64,000 nt of DNA, taken from NCBI GenBank assembly GCA_027490155.1, contig JAIXYP010000062.1, positions 51,391 to 115,390 on the forward strand. The letters are read 5' to 3'. The translations under genes and the position numbers were made by a program. Below, in pieces: positions 27,573 to 36,597 of the stretch. Under the pieces are notes generated by a model. It saw only the letters and a program-made list of their open reading frames with translations, was not told the DNA's origin and did not search any database. Numbering within the stretch: the stretch's first letter is position 1; each line of letters starts with the position of its first letter. This DNA is from Cytophagaceae bacterium (GTDB taxonomy: Bacteria; Bacteroidota; Bacteroidia; Cytophagales; Flexibacteraceae).

Positions 27573-27803
27573 ACGCTCAACCAGGTGCCAATCAGATGAC
27601 AGCAAATACTTGCCAAATGCGCCATGTACCCACTCAGAGGCATTTGGCTGCCCTAAAATAATAATTTTGCCGATTCATGGGCCCTGCATCAGGACAAATA
27701 AGCACAATCAGCAGACCCTAAAGCAAGTGCAACCAACAAAAAAGTCAAATCACAACATCTGGTCCCACCAAATGACCAACCACCGAAAGGTTATCTTTGC
27801 CAC

Positions 27804-29120
27804 ATGCCACACCTGCTGATCATCGAAGACGAACCTAGCCTCCGGGACCTATACCGCCGCTTGTTGGTGCAAGAAGGATATAGCACCACCACGGTTGCTA
27901 ATCTCACAGATGCAAAAACGCGGCTGGCTACTGAGACCTTTGACCTCATCATGAGCGATGTGCGCCTACCAGATGGTAGATCAGTGGATTACTTGGCCAC
28001 TTGGTATAAACAGAATCCGGATCGGCCTATTGTGCTGCTAACTGCCTTTGGCAACATACCGGACTGCGCTAAGGCACTCAAAGCTGGGGCCTACGACTAC
28101 CTCGTCAAAGGGGATGATGACAACCGCATCCTGCCCACGTTGGCCGCAGCGTTAGCCTCTGCCAAAAGTGCCACCATCATGCCACAAGATGTTCAGGCCA
28201 ACACCCTAGATCAGCTCCTGATCCTGACCCCCAACCTAGGACTAATTCTATCTCAATTGAGCAAAATTGCCCCGACTGACCTAGCCGTTTTGTTATTGGG
28301 AGATTCAGGCGTTGGCAAAGAGGTCTTGGCCCAAGCTATCCATCATAGCAGCAAACAAAAGGGTTCCATGGTCAGCCTTAACTGTGCGGCCCTTACGCTA
28401 GAGTTGCTAGAAAGCGAATTGTTCGGCCACGTCAAGGGGGCATTTTCAGGCGCGGTGGCCGACAAAAAGGGATTGGTTTCGATGGCTGAAGGTGGTACCT
28501 TATTTTTGGATGAATTGGCCGAGTTACCATTACCACTACAGGCCAAATTATTGCGCCTGCTGGAAGATGGCAGCTACTATCGCGTAGGTGACCCGAAGCC
28601 ACATCGAGCAAGCTTCCGCCTGCTTGCCGCTACCAATCAATCCATCCCTGATCAGATAAGCAAAGGCCTATTTCGTGAAGACCTCTATTATCGTGTCAAT
28701 GATTTTGAGGTCCAGATTCCACCATTGCGGGATCGCCCGCAGGATCTACTCAACTTAAGCCAATTGTTCATTGACCAAACCAGCAAAGAGACTAAGAAAA
28801 AGGTTGATGGGCTAACCACGTACGCGCAAGCACTCCTGATAGGCTACCATTGGCCAGGCAATATTCGGCAATTACGCAAAGTGATCCGCCGAGCTGTAAT
28901 TCTGACAGAAGGGATCCTCATCGAACCCCAAGATCTACCTGCAGAGCTGCACGATGCAGGCACTAGTACAGGATCGACTATCAATAATTGGTCGCTCGAG
29001 GCCATGGAGCAGCAACAAATCCAACGAGCACTAGCCCACACCGCCGGCAACAAACAGGCCGCCGCTGACCTGCTAGGCATTGGCATTGCGACACTGTACC
29101 GTAAGCTGAAGGAGGCCTAG
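27804..29120 (+). CDS. NtrC-type sigma-54-dependent response regulator
   Basis: A 438-residue three-domain regulator. Receiver (1-120): acidic pocket E8/D9, phosphoacceptor Asp52 (MSDVRLPDG), Thr80 and Lys102. AAA+ domain (~140-370): Walker A GDSGVGK at 166-172, sigma-54 contact loop GAFSGA at 212-217 (a Ser variant of GAFTGA) and Walker B LFLDEL near 233-238. The C-terminal Fis-type helix-turn-helix (TAGNKQAAADLLGIGIATLYRKL) binds DNA. It should open sigma-54 promoters after phosphorylation. No partner histidine kinase is adjacent; the only kinase-like gene in the window (59033-61006) is far away and degenerate. Confidence 0.93.
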   Translation: MPHLLIIEDEPSLRDLYRRLLVQEGYSTTTVANLTDAKTRLATETFDLIMSDVRLPDGRSVDYLATWYKQNPDRPIVLLTAFGNIPDCAKALKAGAYDYLVKGDDDNRILPTLAAALASAKSATIMPQDVQANTLDQLLILTPNLGLILSQLSKIAPTDLAVLLLGDSGVGKEVLAQAIHHSSKQKGSMVSLNCAALTLELLESELFGHVKGAFSGAVADKKGLVSMAEGGTLFLDELAELPLPLQAKLLRLLEDGSYYRVGDPKPHRASFRLLAATNQSIPDQISKGLFREDLYYRVNDFEVQIPPLRDRPQDLLNLSQLFIDQTSKETKKKVDGLTTYAQALLIGYHWPGNIRQLRKVIRRAVILTEGILIEPQDLPAELHDAGTSTGSTINNWSLEAMEQQQIQRALAHTAGNKQAAADLLGIGIATLYRKLKEA

Positions 29121-29503
29121 CATTGAGGTGACAATTCTAATTTTTTTTGCTGGTCTGTGTTAATTTTTTCTGCTAAAGCTGCTAATATCAAAGCAACCAA
29201 TTGGGGCAATAACAGAGTCATATAATAGGTCCTACCTTATCAAAAAGTGCATTTCAAGATCACACAGCCATTTCGGGCTAAATTTTGGCCTTTATCTGGA
29301 CTGATTTGTCTTAGGTTTTTTAGATGGGGTAAGCGCAAGTCTTGAAAATTTGTTATCCTAGTCAGGCAACCCTAACCTACTTTGACTTGTCTGTTTGCAA
29401 AGAGATATCTAAATTGAGTCAATAATCGACCAAATGCTTGCAAATAGGGCCTTCAGTCTAGGTTTTTGTCAGCATAACGATCATTGACCCCTCTGTCTAT
29501 CTT
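29121..29503. other. Intergenic region after the sigma-54 activator
   Basis: AT-rich, with T8 and T6 tracts near 29141-29170 that could assist termination. No coding sequence and no clear -24/-12 (GG-N10-GC) element was seen. Confidence 0.4.
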
Positions 29504-29536
29504 TTTGTTTTCGTACTACCCATCCGTATATACTTG
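29504..29536 (+). promoter_or_regulatory. Candidate promoter (TTTG-N21-TATACTTG)
   Basis: TTTG at 29504-29507 and TATACTTG at 29529-29536 differ from the consensus at one base, with a 21-base spacer. The start site would fall at about 29543, almost on ATG 29542, so either the message is nearly leaderless or ATG 29572 is the start. Confidence 0.45.
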
Positions 29537-29541
29537 CTTTT

Positions 29542-31164
29542 ATGAGAGCCTCCTATTCATTTCGGTCCCTGATGCTGTCCTTCAGCGTCATCGCCTTGGT
29601 CAGTGTTCTGGCCTTCACCCTCTCGAGTTGTCGAGATAAAAATGCTATCGATGGAGTCGGTGGCAATACCGGCACAACCATCGAAGGTGTCGTAACCAAT
29701 GTGGACGGAGCCCCAATTGCGGGCGTAACCGTTAGGTCTGGCGCAGACAGCGTCGTCACAGATGGGGCGGGTCATTACAAACTCTACAATGGCCAAATCG
29801 ACCAAAAACGAGCCGTGGCATCGTTCGAAAAGGAAGGCTTTTTCGCCGTCACCAATACCACCTTGCAGCAAGAAAAAGGTGGCTCGGTCGTTAATGCGGT
29901 CCTGATGCAGCGTGTGCTATTGGGTAGTTTCGACAACGCCGCTGGTGGTTCTGTCACCAGTGCCGATGGCCTAACAATGACTTTCGCCCCCAACGGATTC
30001 AAAAAGGCAGACGGCACCAGCTATAGCGGTAAGATCCGTATCTATGGCGCTAATATCGATGCCACCCACAACCGCTTTGGCGAGATGATGCCAGGTGGTG
30101 ACTTTTCGGCCCAAGACCCTGACAACCAAGGTAAGCTCGGCATCCTTGAGTCAGTCGGTGCCTTCTACGTTGATGCCGCAGGTGGTATAGGCAATAAGTC
30201 TGCTGGTGGCAATGGTGACAAATCCATCCAGACAGATAGCATCGTCCCTGTGATCCCGAATGCACCGTTTAATGTTTGTGTGCAAATAGATCCTGATATT
30301 TTGGCAACCATAAATCAATTCGGTATTTCCTCCCTCAGAATTTGGAGAAGAGGAACAAATAGTTGGGTAGGCACAACACTTATTGTACCAATCACTGTCT
30401 CTGGCAATAGTGTTTGTACCCAATTTACCAACCTTGGAGGCTGTAATTTTGACTACTTAAGATATCCAATCACGCTCAGCGGAGAGGTTTGCAGACCAGA
30501 TGGTTCCCCCGCCGCCTTTGTACCTGTTATTGTTGGCCAGATTGTTACCACAACAAATGTCTATGGCAACTTTAGGGCAAGGATACCTGTTGGTGCTAAA
30601 CGTTGGCTTCATACGCCTTTTGGCTCACTTAAGGTAGGCCCATTTCAGCCTGGAGTTGACATCGATCTTAGGGACACGATATGTAGCGCATTTGCTGATG
30701 TATATGGCAAAATCTATTTCACGACCGCTTATGACAACGTGATTTGTGCAGATTCAAACGCCTACCCTATGGATCCTAATCGTTGGATACCAACGGGGCA
30801 ATCCTTTAATTCGAATCAATTTGAGGTAACTAGCACTAGCCGTGCCTGCCCTGGGGCTGTTACTAAGATCGCCTACGAAGGCAATGCTTTAGCTGTAGGT
30901 ACCTATCCAATTCAGAGAGGGTCTTCCATCAAAAGCATTCAATCAACAATAGGTGGAAAAACTTTTAGTACTAATCCATCAGGTAGTGGCACACGCCCTT
31001 CCACCCTCGGTGGCTCATTTACCATCTCTAGCTACTCAGAGCGATTTGGCTACCCAGCCATCGCCATCGGTAGTTATCAGTTCACAGGCGGGTACTATAA
31101 TAGTTCCACCCGGCAATGGGAGACCAAACAGTTCAGGGGCAACTTTAGGTTCCAGATGCAATAG
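29542..31164 (+). CDS. Lipoprotein with carboxypeptidase-regulatory-like domains
   Basis: A 540-residue lipoprotein: the signal ends in a lipobox (AFTLSSC). Residues ~45-120 form a carboxypeptidase-regulatory-like beta sandwich (TTIEGVVTNVDGAPIAGVTV, then DGAGHYKLYNG). A second such unit appears near 313-355 (LSGEVCRPDGSPAAFVPVIV, then TTNVYGNFRARIPVG). The central part has Gly-rich, Asp-containing loops. No enzyme motif is seen. The segment from about 30280 to 30960 is visibly more AT-rich than both ends, which suggests a mosaic gene. Its last ~50 bases are duplicated at 32770-32820. Confidence 0.75.
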   Translation: MRASYSFRSLMLSFSVIALVSVLAFTLSSCRDKNAIDGVGGNTGTTIEGVVTNVDGAPIAGVTVRSGADSVVTDGAGHYKLYNGQIDQKRAVASFEKEGFFAVTNTTLQQEKGGSVVNAVLMQRVLLGSFDNAAGGSVTSADGLTMTFAPNGFKKADGTSYSGKIRIYGANIDATHNRFGEMMPGGDFSAQDPDNQGKLGILESVGAFYVDAAGGIGNKSAGGNGDKSIQTDSIVPVIPNAPFNVCVQIDPDILATINQFGISSLRIWRRGTNSWVGTTLIVPITVSGNSVCTQFTNLGGCNFDYLRYPITLSGEVCRPDGSPAAFVPVIVGQIVTTTNVYGNFRARIPVGAKRWLHTPFGSLKVGPFQPGVDIDLRDTICSAFADVYGKIYFTTAYDNVICADSNAYPMDPNRWIPTGQSFNSNQFEVTSTSRACPGAVTKIAYEGNALAVGTYPIQRGSSIKSIQSTIGGKTFSTNPSGSGTRPSTLGGSFTISSYSERFGYPAIAIGSYQFTGGYYNSSTRQWETKQFRGNFRFQMQ

Positions 31165-31274
31165 GTTGTTGGTTGTATTGATGCTAACAAAAAAGGCCTT
31201 GATGTTTTGTCAAGGCCTTTTTTAATGACTAACTGATCAGGGATTACTCTCCTTGGCCAGCGCTGTAACCTTTT
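31114..31274. repeat. Duplicated convergent junction, copy A
   Basis: It holds the last 51 bases of the lipoprotein gene, a hairpin terminator, and a fragment matching the last codons of icd in antisense (KGYSAGQGE then stop on the minus strand). Copy B is at 32770-32927. The lipoprotein-end segments agree at about 46 of 51 bases. Copy A belongs to the intact lipoprotein gene; its icd fragment is a remnant. Confidence 0.85.
31189..31223. terminator. Bidirectional rho-independent terminator (copy A)
   Basis: A perfect 14 bp stem: AAAAAAGGCCTTGA, 7-base loop, TCAAGGCCTTTTTT. The A and T tracts at both ends allow termination in both directions. It lies 24 bases after the lipoprotein stop. Confidence 0.85.
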
Positions 31275-31444
31275 GATGATAACATGAGCCGTTTGGGCTC
31301 TTTTCTTTCATTAATAACTAACACAGTGCAAACAAAATTTGCTTGACATCAAGACTCTATATCATTGAAGGCTGCTTTACAAGAAACCTCCTCCATAGTA
31401 TGTGAAAAGCCTTCCTGAGTGAGAGACACAACTGGGCGCCTCAT

Positions 31445-32068
31445 CTAGTAACTAGATTGGATGGTGGCATTCTCTATGAAGACAATATTGGTCCAATCCT
31501 CAAAAAGACTAAAATATTCTTTGCCTTGACCTGATACAATAATCGTGCTTCCTGCCTGTAAGTTATTCAAGGTAGATGCGTCAGCTGGACTAACATAATA
31601 ATTGATGTAGTAGGTGTGCTCTTCGTGATTGTAATCCACTCTACAGACACTTTCACAGTGTGCAATTAATTTGTCATCACCCACCTCTTGCTTGACACCA
31701 ATAACCTTCAGTTCAAACTTATTAATTGCTTTTTTTGGAACCATCTGTAAGATTTTAGCAAGCGAATGGGTGGCTTGCATTTGGTTTGTCGAGTCTCTTG
31801 CCATTAATTGTAGACTTGCGTACTCGGTTTCAAAAACTTCCTGATCAGATGAGATCCTTTTGCTAATTGATGTAGTTGATCGCTTTCCCTCTAACCAATT
31901 TAACATGTCTTTAGCTAACTCCCGTGCAGAACCGGGATGTGCCTTATTAACTAAATATATACTAGGAACGCCAGCAATAACAAGCGGCAATCCACACATA
32001 AGTATGAGTCTAAGTATGACTTCAAAACACGCCTTTATGAAACCAAAACAAAACTTTAGGTATTCCAT
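31445..32068 (-). CDS. Membrane-anchored protein with possible OB-fold domain
   Basis: A 207-residue protein with one N-terminal hydrophobic segment (about residues 12-40, VILRLILMCGLPLVIAGVPS). The C-terminal ~90 residues (IAHCESVCRVDY, then SPADASTLNNLQAGSTIIVSG, then WTNIVFIENATI) resemble OB-fold tRNA_anti-like proteins, but I am not sure. It is AT-rich compared with icd and faces away from the XRE gene. It lies inside the duplication-flanked island, so it is probably acquired. Its function is unknown. Confidence 0.6.
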   Translation of the reverse strand: MEYLKFCFGFIKACFEVILRLILMCGLPLVIAGVPSIYLVNKAHPGSARELAKDMLNWLEGKRSTTSISKRISSDQEVFETEYASLQLMARDSTNQMQATHSLAKILQMVPKKAINKFELKVIGVKQEVGDDKLIAHCESVCRVDYNHEEHTYYINYYVSPADASTLNNLQAGSTIIVSGQGKEYFSLFEDWTNIVFIENATIQSSY

Positions 32069-32270
32069 AAGATCTAAGGAGTGGCTAGTTGATGATTGTT
32101 TTGAGGTTACCTAAGATTTTCTCTATCCGATCTTGTGACTTAATCGTTACGCCGATCAGTAAAAGCTTCTTTTCTTTTGCTGTTGTGCTTCACCAAGGTC
32201 GTTGGTTTGATGGTCTATGCCATCACTTTTCCCCTTTTCCATACTGCAAACTTATACTTTTGAGTCATTA

Positions 32271-32299
32271 TTGACAAACCCAGATTTTGAGTATCTTTG
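32271..32299 (+). promoter_or_regulatory. Promoter for the XRE regulator (TTG-N18-TATCTTTG)
   Basis: TTG at 32271-32273 and TATCTTTG at 32292-32299. The TTG at 32287, the longest start for the following frame, lies within the promoter spacer, so ATG 32314 is the likely start. Confidence 0.55.
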
Positions 32300-32313
32300 C
32301 CCACAAAAACGGC

Positions 32314-32679
32314 ATGAAACTACGAGTCGGTACAAAGATGCTTTCTATAAGGGAAGATCGTCGCCTAAGCCAAGCTGACTTGGCGGACATTCTTGGTATA
32401 CCGCTATCTACTTATTCGCGTATTGAGCGCAATGAGTCCTCCATCGAACTCGAAAAGTTGGTTGGCTTTGCCGATAAGCTCAACATTCCTATCCAAGAGC
32501 TCTTACCAGAGACCTTATCCATTACTAATAACCACCATTCGAGCGGTCAAGGTGGTGGCGTTATTTTCGGCAACCTTTACTTCAACTTTTACGGCAGTGA
32601 TGAGATTGCCCGCCTAAAGGAGAAAATTGCGGACCTTGAAAGCCGTCTTGAGAAGGGTGGTTCAGAGCCCAATTCCTAG
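32314..32679 (+). CDS. XRE-family helix-turn-helix regulator
   Basis: A 121-residue regulator. Residues ~1-60 are an XRE/Cro-type helix-turn-helix: SIREDRRLSQADLADILGIP, then STYSRIERNESSIELEKL. A Gly/Asn-rich linker (HHSSGQGGGVIF) and a short C-terminal coiled coil (EIARLKEKIADLESRLEKG) follow, likely for dimerisation. It is divergent from the 31445-32068 gene, so it may control that gene as in small regulator-effector pairs. ATG 32314 is chosen because the longer start falls inside the promoter. Confidence 0.85.
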   Translation: MKLRVGTKMLSIREDRRLSQADLADILGIPLSTYSRIERNESSIELEKLVGFADKLNIPIQELLPETLSITNNHHSSGQGGGVIFGNLYFNFYGSDEIARLKEKIADLESRLEKGGSEPNS

Positions 32680-32769
32680 TATAGACACTGCCACATTTCG
32701 CTATTTGCTTCCCCTTACATTGGCTAGTCTTTAATCGGCAGCTGTGGCTACCTCAACCGAGTTACCAAC

Positions 32770-32927
32770 CAATGGGAGACCAAACAATTCAGGGGCAACT
32801 TTAGGTTTCAGGAGCAATAAGACTGCTGCCAATATTAAAAACAAAAAAGGCCTTGACATCACATCAAGGCCTTTTTAATGACTAACTGATCATGGGTTAC
32901 TCTCCCTGGCCAGCGCTGTAACCTTTT
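32770..32927. repeat. Duplicated convergent junction, copy B
   Basis: It begins with a fragment of the lipoprotein gene end (codons QWETKQFRGNFRF, ending EQ and TAA), followed by a terminator and the true 3' end of icd. The copies differ mainly in the terminator loop and a short stretch after the lipoprotein stop. See copy A at 31114-31274. Confidence 0.85.
32843..32876. terminator. Bidirectional rho-independent terminator (copy B)
   Basis: Stem AAAAAAGGCCTTGA / TCAAGGCCTTTTT around a 7-base loop (CATCACA). It is the icd-side copy of the terminator at 31189-31223. The stem is conserved while the loop differs. Confidence 0.85.
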
Positions 32928-34357
32928 ACACCGTCAAAGGCATAGAGGTTTTCCATTTTAATAAAGTCTAAGCCTGCTTCCTGAATGTGGTTCAACAAGG
33001 CGACAATATCCGTATGGTTGATCGGGCTTACGCCTGGTGTTTCGGCACTTTTGTAACGGCAACGCCAGTGGTCGGTCAAAAAGGTCTCAGGAATGCCATC
33101 TGGCCAAGCCTTTACGCCTCGGTTGCTGATCATGGTCAGTTTCAGGTCCTTAGGGTTCTCGAAACTATGCAGGATTTCTGCCAACTTGTTCGGGTTGTCA
33201 GGGCCCCAGTCCAAGAAGATGTCAACACCCATCAAGGTTTTCTCTTCCCTTGGGCGGGTTTTGAGCGGCTTTGGCTCCCAAGCATGGCTACGGGCATCGC
33301 CATAGCTAACAGGCTTCAGGTGTTGCGGCATCATCCCTAGACGCTCGATGACGGCATCAGCAAACTCAGATGTGCTAACACGTCGCTCGGACTTACCAGG
33401 TACAAAGATGTCTGCCGTATGGATCCGGTCCTCAAGGGTGCGGAGCCAAGCATTATGGATTTTGGAGGCTACATCAGGTTGGTTGATATGGACCAGCATC
33501 ATGATGGCACCATTCAGCAGCCCAGATGGATTGGCAATGCCCATACCTGTGATGTCTGGTGCAGAGCCGTGGATGGCCTCGAACATCGCGCATTGGTCAC
33601 CCACATTAGCGCTACCACAAAGGCCAACCGAGCCAGCCACTTGGGCAGCAATGTCACTGATGATATCACCGTAAAGGTTCAGCGTCACGATGACGTCAAA
33701 ACGCTCAGGCGTATCAGCCAGCAAGGCGGAGCCGATGTCGATGATGCGGTGATCTTTTTCGATGTCTGGATACTCAGCACCGATCTCGTCGAAGATGTTA
33801 TGGAACAAGCCATCGGTCATCTTCATGATATTGTCCTTGCTGAAGCAGGTTACCTTCTTGCGGTTGTAGCTTTTGGCGTATTCGAACGCATAACGGACGA
33901 TCTTTTCGCAACCTGGGCGACTGATCAGCTTGAGGCACTGCGTAACCTCTCGGGTTTGACGGTGCTCGATGCCAGCATAAAGGTCCTCCTCGTTTTCGCG
34001 AACGATGACCAAATCCATGTGGTGTTTGCTGGCCACAAAGGGCTGCAAAGTTTGCACAGGGCGCACGTTGCTGTAAAGGCCCAGCATCTTGCGGGCAGTA
34101 ACATTGAGCGACTTGTAGCCACCACCTTGTGGGGTCGTGATCGGGGCCTTGAGGAAAACTTTGGTCCTGCGGAGGCTTTCCCAGGCTTCAGGCCGGATGC
34201 CAGAGCTGACACCACTTTCGTAAACCTTTTTGCCGATCTCGATAACCTCAGGCTCGATCTGTGCGCCTGCTGCCTCCAGAATACGCATGGTGGCCTCCAT
34301 GATCTCGGGGCCGATTCCGTCGCCGTATGCTACTGTGATTGCTCGTTTTGATGCCAT
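32897..34357 (-). CDS. icd: Isocitrate dehydrogenase (NADP-type, long form)
   Basis: A 486-residue isocitrate/isopropylmalate dehydrogenase-family enzyme that converts isocitrate to 2-oxoglutarate in the TCA cycle. The N-terminus has VAYGDGIGPEIMEATMRIL; the substrate/metal region has SNVRPVQ, then DLVIVRENEEDLYAGIEHRQ; the Tyr/Lys/Asp region has DVIVTLNLYGDIISD, then AAQVAGSVGLCGSANVG. FEAIHGSAPDITGMGIANPSGL follows. About 130 extra C-terminal residues place it with the longer TIGR02924-type enzymes of Bacteroidota and alphaproteobacteria. Its end overlaps the duplicated junction. Confidence 0.92.
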   Translation of the reverse strand: MASKRAITVAYGDGIGPEIMEATMRILEAAGAQIEPEVIEIGKKVYESGVSSGIRPEAWESLRRTKVFLKAPITTPQGGGYKSLNVTARKMLGLYSNVRPVQTLQPFVASKHHMDLVIVRENEEDLYAGIEHRQTREVTQCLKLISRPGCEKIVRYAFEYAKSYNRKKVTCFSKDNIMKMTDGLFHNIFDEIGAEYPDIEKDHRIIDIGSALLADTPERFDVIVTLNLYGDIISDIAAQVAGSVGLCGSANVGDQCAMFEAIHGSAPDITGMGIANPSGLLNGAIMMLVHINQPDVASKIHNAWLRTLEDRIHTADIFVPGKSERRVSTSEFADAVIERLGMMPQHLKPVSYGDARSHAWEPKPLKTRPREEKTLMGVDIFLDWGPDNPNKLAEILHSFENPKDLKLTMISNRGVKAWPDGIPETFLTDHWRCRYKSAETPGVSPINHTDIVALLNHIQEAGLDFIKMENLYAFDGVKGYSAGQGE

Positions 34358-34554
34358 AGTGTACTGCTGATGCAGGTGCTTGCCCTGCTTGATTAGTGCG
34401 CGGTAAAGGTAATAGCAAACGGGGTAAAGGCACTGACCATCTGGCCAAAAGTCTTCAGAAAGGCTACTAGTGGGCGGGCTAGGATCTTGTGGCCCAGAAT
34501 TATCGATAAATAACTGGAGGCTAATAGGTTGGTTTGTGGTCCGAGACTACCGAC

Positions 34555-35736
34555 TTATTCCATAGTCTCTTGGGATGCAGCATACACCTTGGCATACTGA
34601 TCGACACTTGTCCAGAATTGCTCCTCTTGCCCAGCCGAATGGGCCAAAAGCTGGGCGGATAAACTGGGCAATTGAGATTTATGGGCAATCATCCGCTCTA
34701 TCATAGCTGCGAGGTCGGTTGCTTCAAAATCTGGTTTGAGGATATAGGGCCAGTCCTTCGGCAGCTGATCGACCATACCCTGTGGTGGTCCAGATAGGAT
34801 CGGCAGGCCCACAGCAGCGGCTTCGGCAACGGCCAAGGGCACCCCCTCAAACCTGCTCGGCATCAGTAGGCAGTGGTAATCCCGAAATTGATTTGGGAGA
34901 TCAAAAACAGGTTGGTGATAGCTGTATGGAATGCCACCCTCGTCCAACTTTTGCAGCAATGTTACTTGGTCGCCTTCGCCATATATGGTGAGCTTAATTT
35001 GTGCGGCGACCAAAGGTGGCAACAACAACAAGGCCTCAATCAAAAGATCAAATCCCTTTTGGTAGGTTAGCCGACCAGCAAACAAAAGCCTAAGTGGTCC
35101 AGCAACCAGATCACGATAATCCACTGGCTGCCCTAGTCCACGGCCAGGGTTCTGGATTAGTCTTTGGTCAGGACAGGCTAGCAAACCAAGTGATTGGCGC
35201 AAGGAGCGATAGGCCAATAGGGTAGGTTCTGAAATCCCAATAATGGTTTCGGGATTGCGTAGTTGTTGGTTGCTAAATGCGGATTCTGTCACCTTCGCCA
35301 GCAATCGGTGTGTCGGCCACAAGACCTCGTTATGGATGGTGCGCACCACCTTGATTGCTTTGTGCCGACCGCCCAAAAAACGCAGGTAAAGTGCCAGATT
35401 AAAGTCCGGAATGTCCGTATGGCTATGGATGACGTCAGGCCGAAAATCTGCCACCACCCTAGGCAGCCCCAACCAGCCAGAGAAACGACCAATGGACCGA
35501 CCTCGTTGGCTTAGCTGATAACAACGGATGCCAGCGCCTTCGCAGGCCGTCACAAAGTCTTGCTGATAGGCTGACTCAGTTGTCCAGACCGCAGCAATGG
35601 CATGGTTGATCTCCTGACCAGCATCCGGCTGCCCTTCTGGCACCGATCGCACAGACTTAGCCAACCGATAAGCCACGAGCTCGGCGCCACCTAGCTGGAA
35701 GGTAGATATCAGATGCAGGACTTTGATGCTGGGCAT
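34555..35736 (-). CDS. GT4-type glycosyltransferase
   Basis: A 393-residue GT-B fold glycosyltransferase. It begins MPSIKVLHLISTFQLGGAELV, the usual GGAE acceptor loop. The donor domain includes LLFAGRLTYQKGFDLLIEAL and the EX7E element in SRFEGVPLAVAEAAAVGLPIL. It should transfer a sugar from a nucleotide donor to a lipid, glycan or protein acceptor. The frame is open to 35907, but that extension overlaps the divergent PAP2 gene and is atypical for the family. No glycan cluster surrounds it; the PAP2 gene may be functionally linked through lipid-linked sugar metabolism. Confidence 0.85.
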   Translation of the reverse strand: MPSIKVLHLISTFQLGGAELVAYRLAKSVRSVPEGQPDAGQEINHAIAAVWTTESAYQQDFVTACEGAGIRCYQLSQRGRSIGRFSGWLGLPRVVADFRPDVIHSHTDIPDFNLALYLRFLGGRHKAIKVVRTIHNEVLWPTHRLLAKVTESAFSNQQLRNPETIIGISEPTLLAYRSLRQSLGLLACPDQRLIQNPGRGLGQPVDYRDLVAGPLRLLFAGRLTYQKGFDLLIEALLLLPPLVAAQIKLTIYGEGDQVTLLQKLDEGGIPYSYHQPVFDLPNQFRDYHCLLMPSRFEGVPLAVAEAAAVGLPILSGPPQGMVDQLPKDWPYILKPDFEATDLAAMIERMIAHKSQLPSLSAQLLAHSAGQEEQFWTSVDQYAKVYAASQETME

Positions 35737-35844
35737 ATCGGCGTTAGGCCCCAATGGCTGAGGTCTTGGCTCAAAAATAGGCATTGAGGGCTGACTAATC
35801 CGCATGGTTTGGCAGAGCCCATAGTTTGGCCCTAAATTGCAGCC

Positions 35845-36516
35845 ATGAAGCCCAAACAGGACCAGCAATCCACCTATCTGCAAAGACTGATCCTCCAGAC
35901 ACGTCAAGCCTCCGTCATGGTTAGCTTGACCCTAATCGGTTTTGTGATTGGCCTTGTGGTGATCATGCAGCAGACTTCCGAGGGCTTATTCCTAAAGCTC
36001 AACAAGGTCTGGAGCCCCGCAGCGGATGTTTTTTTCCACTATTATACCTACATGGGCGATGGTCTGACCTTCACGCTGATGGCCTTAATAATCATCGCTC
36101 ACTTTAGGTCACGATGGCATTTTTATACCATGCTGGGCGGCACCCTTGGTAGTTTGGTCGTTACGCAAGGGCTCAAGCGTTTGGTATTTGACGAGGCCCT
36201 CCGCCCTTTGGCCTATTTTGGCGATCGTGGCATCCAGCTCCGTCTGGTCGAGGGGGTCACGGTGCACCACCACAACACGTTCCCGAGTGGGCATAGCATA
36301 TCAGCTTTTGCGATGTTCACCCTGCTTAGTATTCTGACCAAGAACAAAGCTTGGCAAGTGTTATACTTTGTTGCCGCATGCCTAGCTGGTTATTCCCGGA
36401 TCTACCTCAGCCAACATTTCCCAGCAGATGTGATCGTCGGGATGCTTGGCGGAACCATTATTGGTCTTTTGGCCGGAAGCTATTGGCTACCTCGGGCTGA
36501 CAAAGATTTGGCCTGA
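35845..36516 (+). CDS. PAP2-family phosphatase
   Basis: A 223-residue membrane protein with about six hydrophobic segments and the three PAP2 motifs in order: KRLVFDEALRP (KX6RP), FPSGHSISAF (PSGH) and SRIYLSQHFPADVIVG (SRX5HX3D). These make the phosphatidic-acid or undecaprenyl-pyrophosphate phosphatase active site, facing the periplasm. It is divergent from the glycosyltransferase. The true substrate (lipid phosphate or undecaprenyl-PP) is not determined. Confidence 0.9.
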   Translation: MKPKQDQQSTYLQRLILQTRQASVMVSLTLIGFVIGLVVIMQQTSEGLFLKLNKVWSPAADVFFHYYTYMGDGLTFTLMALIIIAHFRSRWHFYTMLGGTLGSLVVTQGLKRLVFDEALRPLAYFGDRGIQLRLVEGVTVHHHNTFPSGHSISAFAMFTLLSILTKNKAWQVLYFVAACLAGYSRIYLSQHFPADVIVGMLGGTIIGLLAGSYWLPRADKDLA

Positions 36517-36597
36517 TTTGGTTCAGGGCTTGACTTTGCATTCCGTAAATCGGATATTGTGAAAAGTTAATTCTCCAACTCAAACCTACGAACGACC

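Noticed and set aside
33419..34351. 310-codon frame on the plus strand inside icd
   Set aside because: It is antisense to a well-conserved isocitrate dehydrogenase and has no signal, domain or start context of its own.
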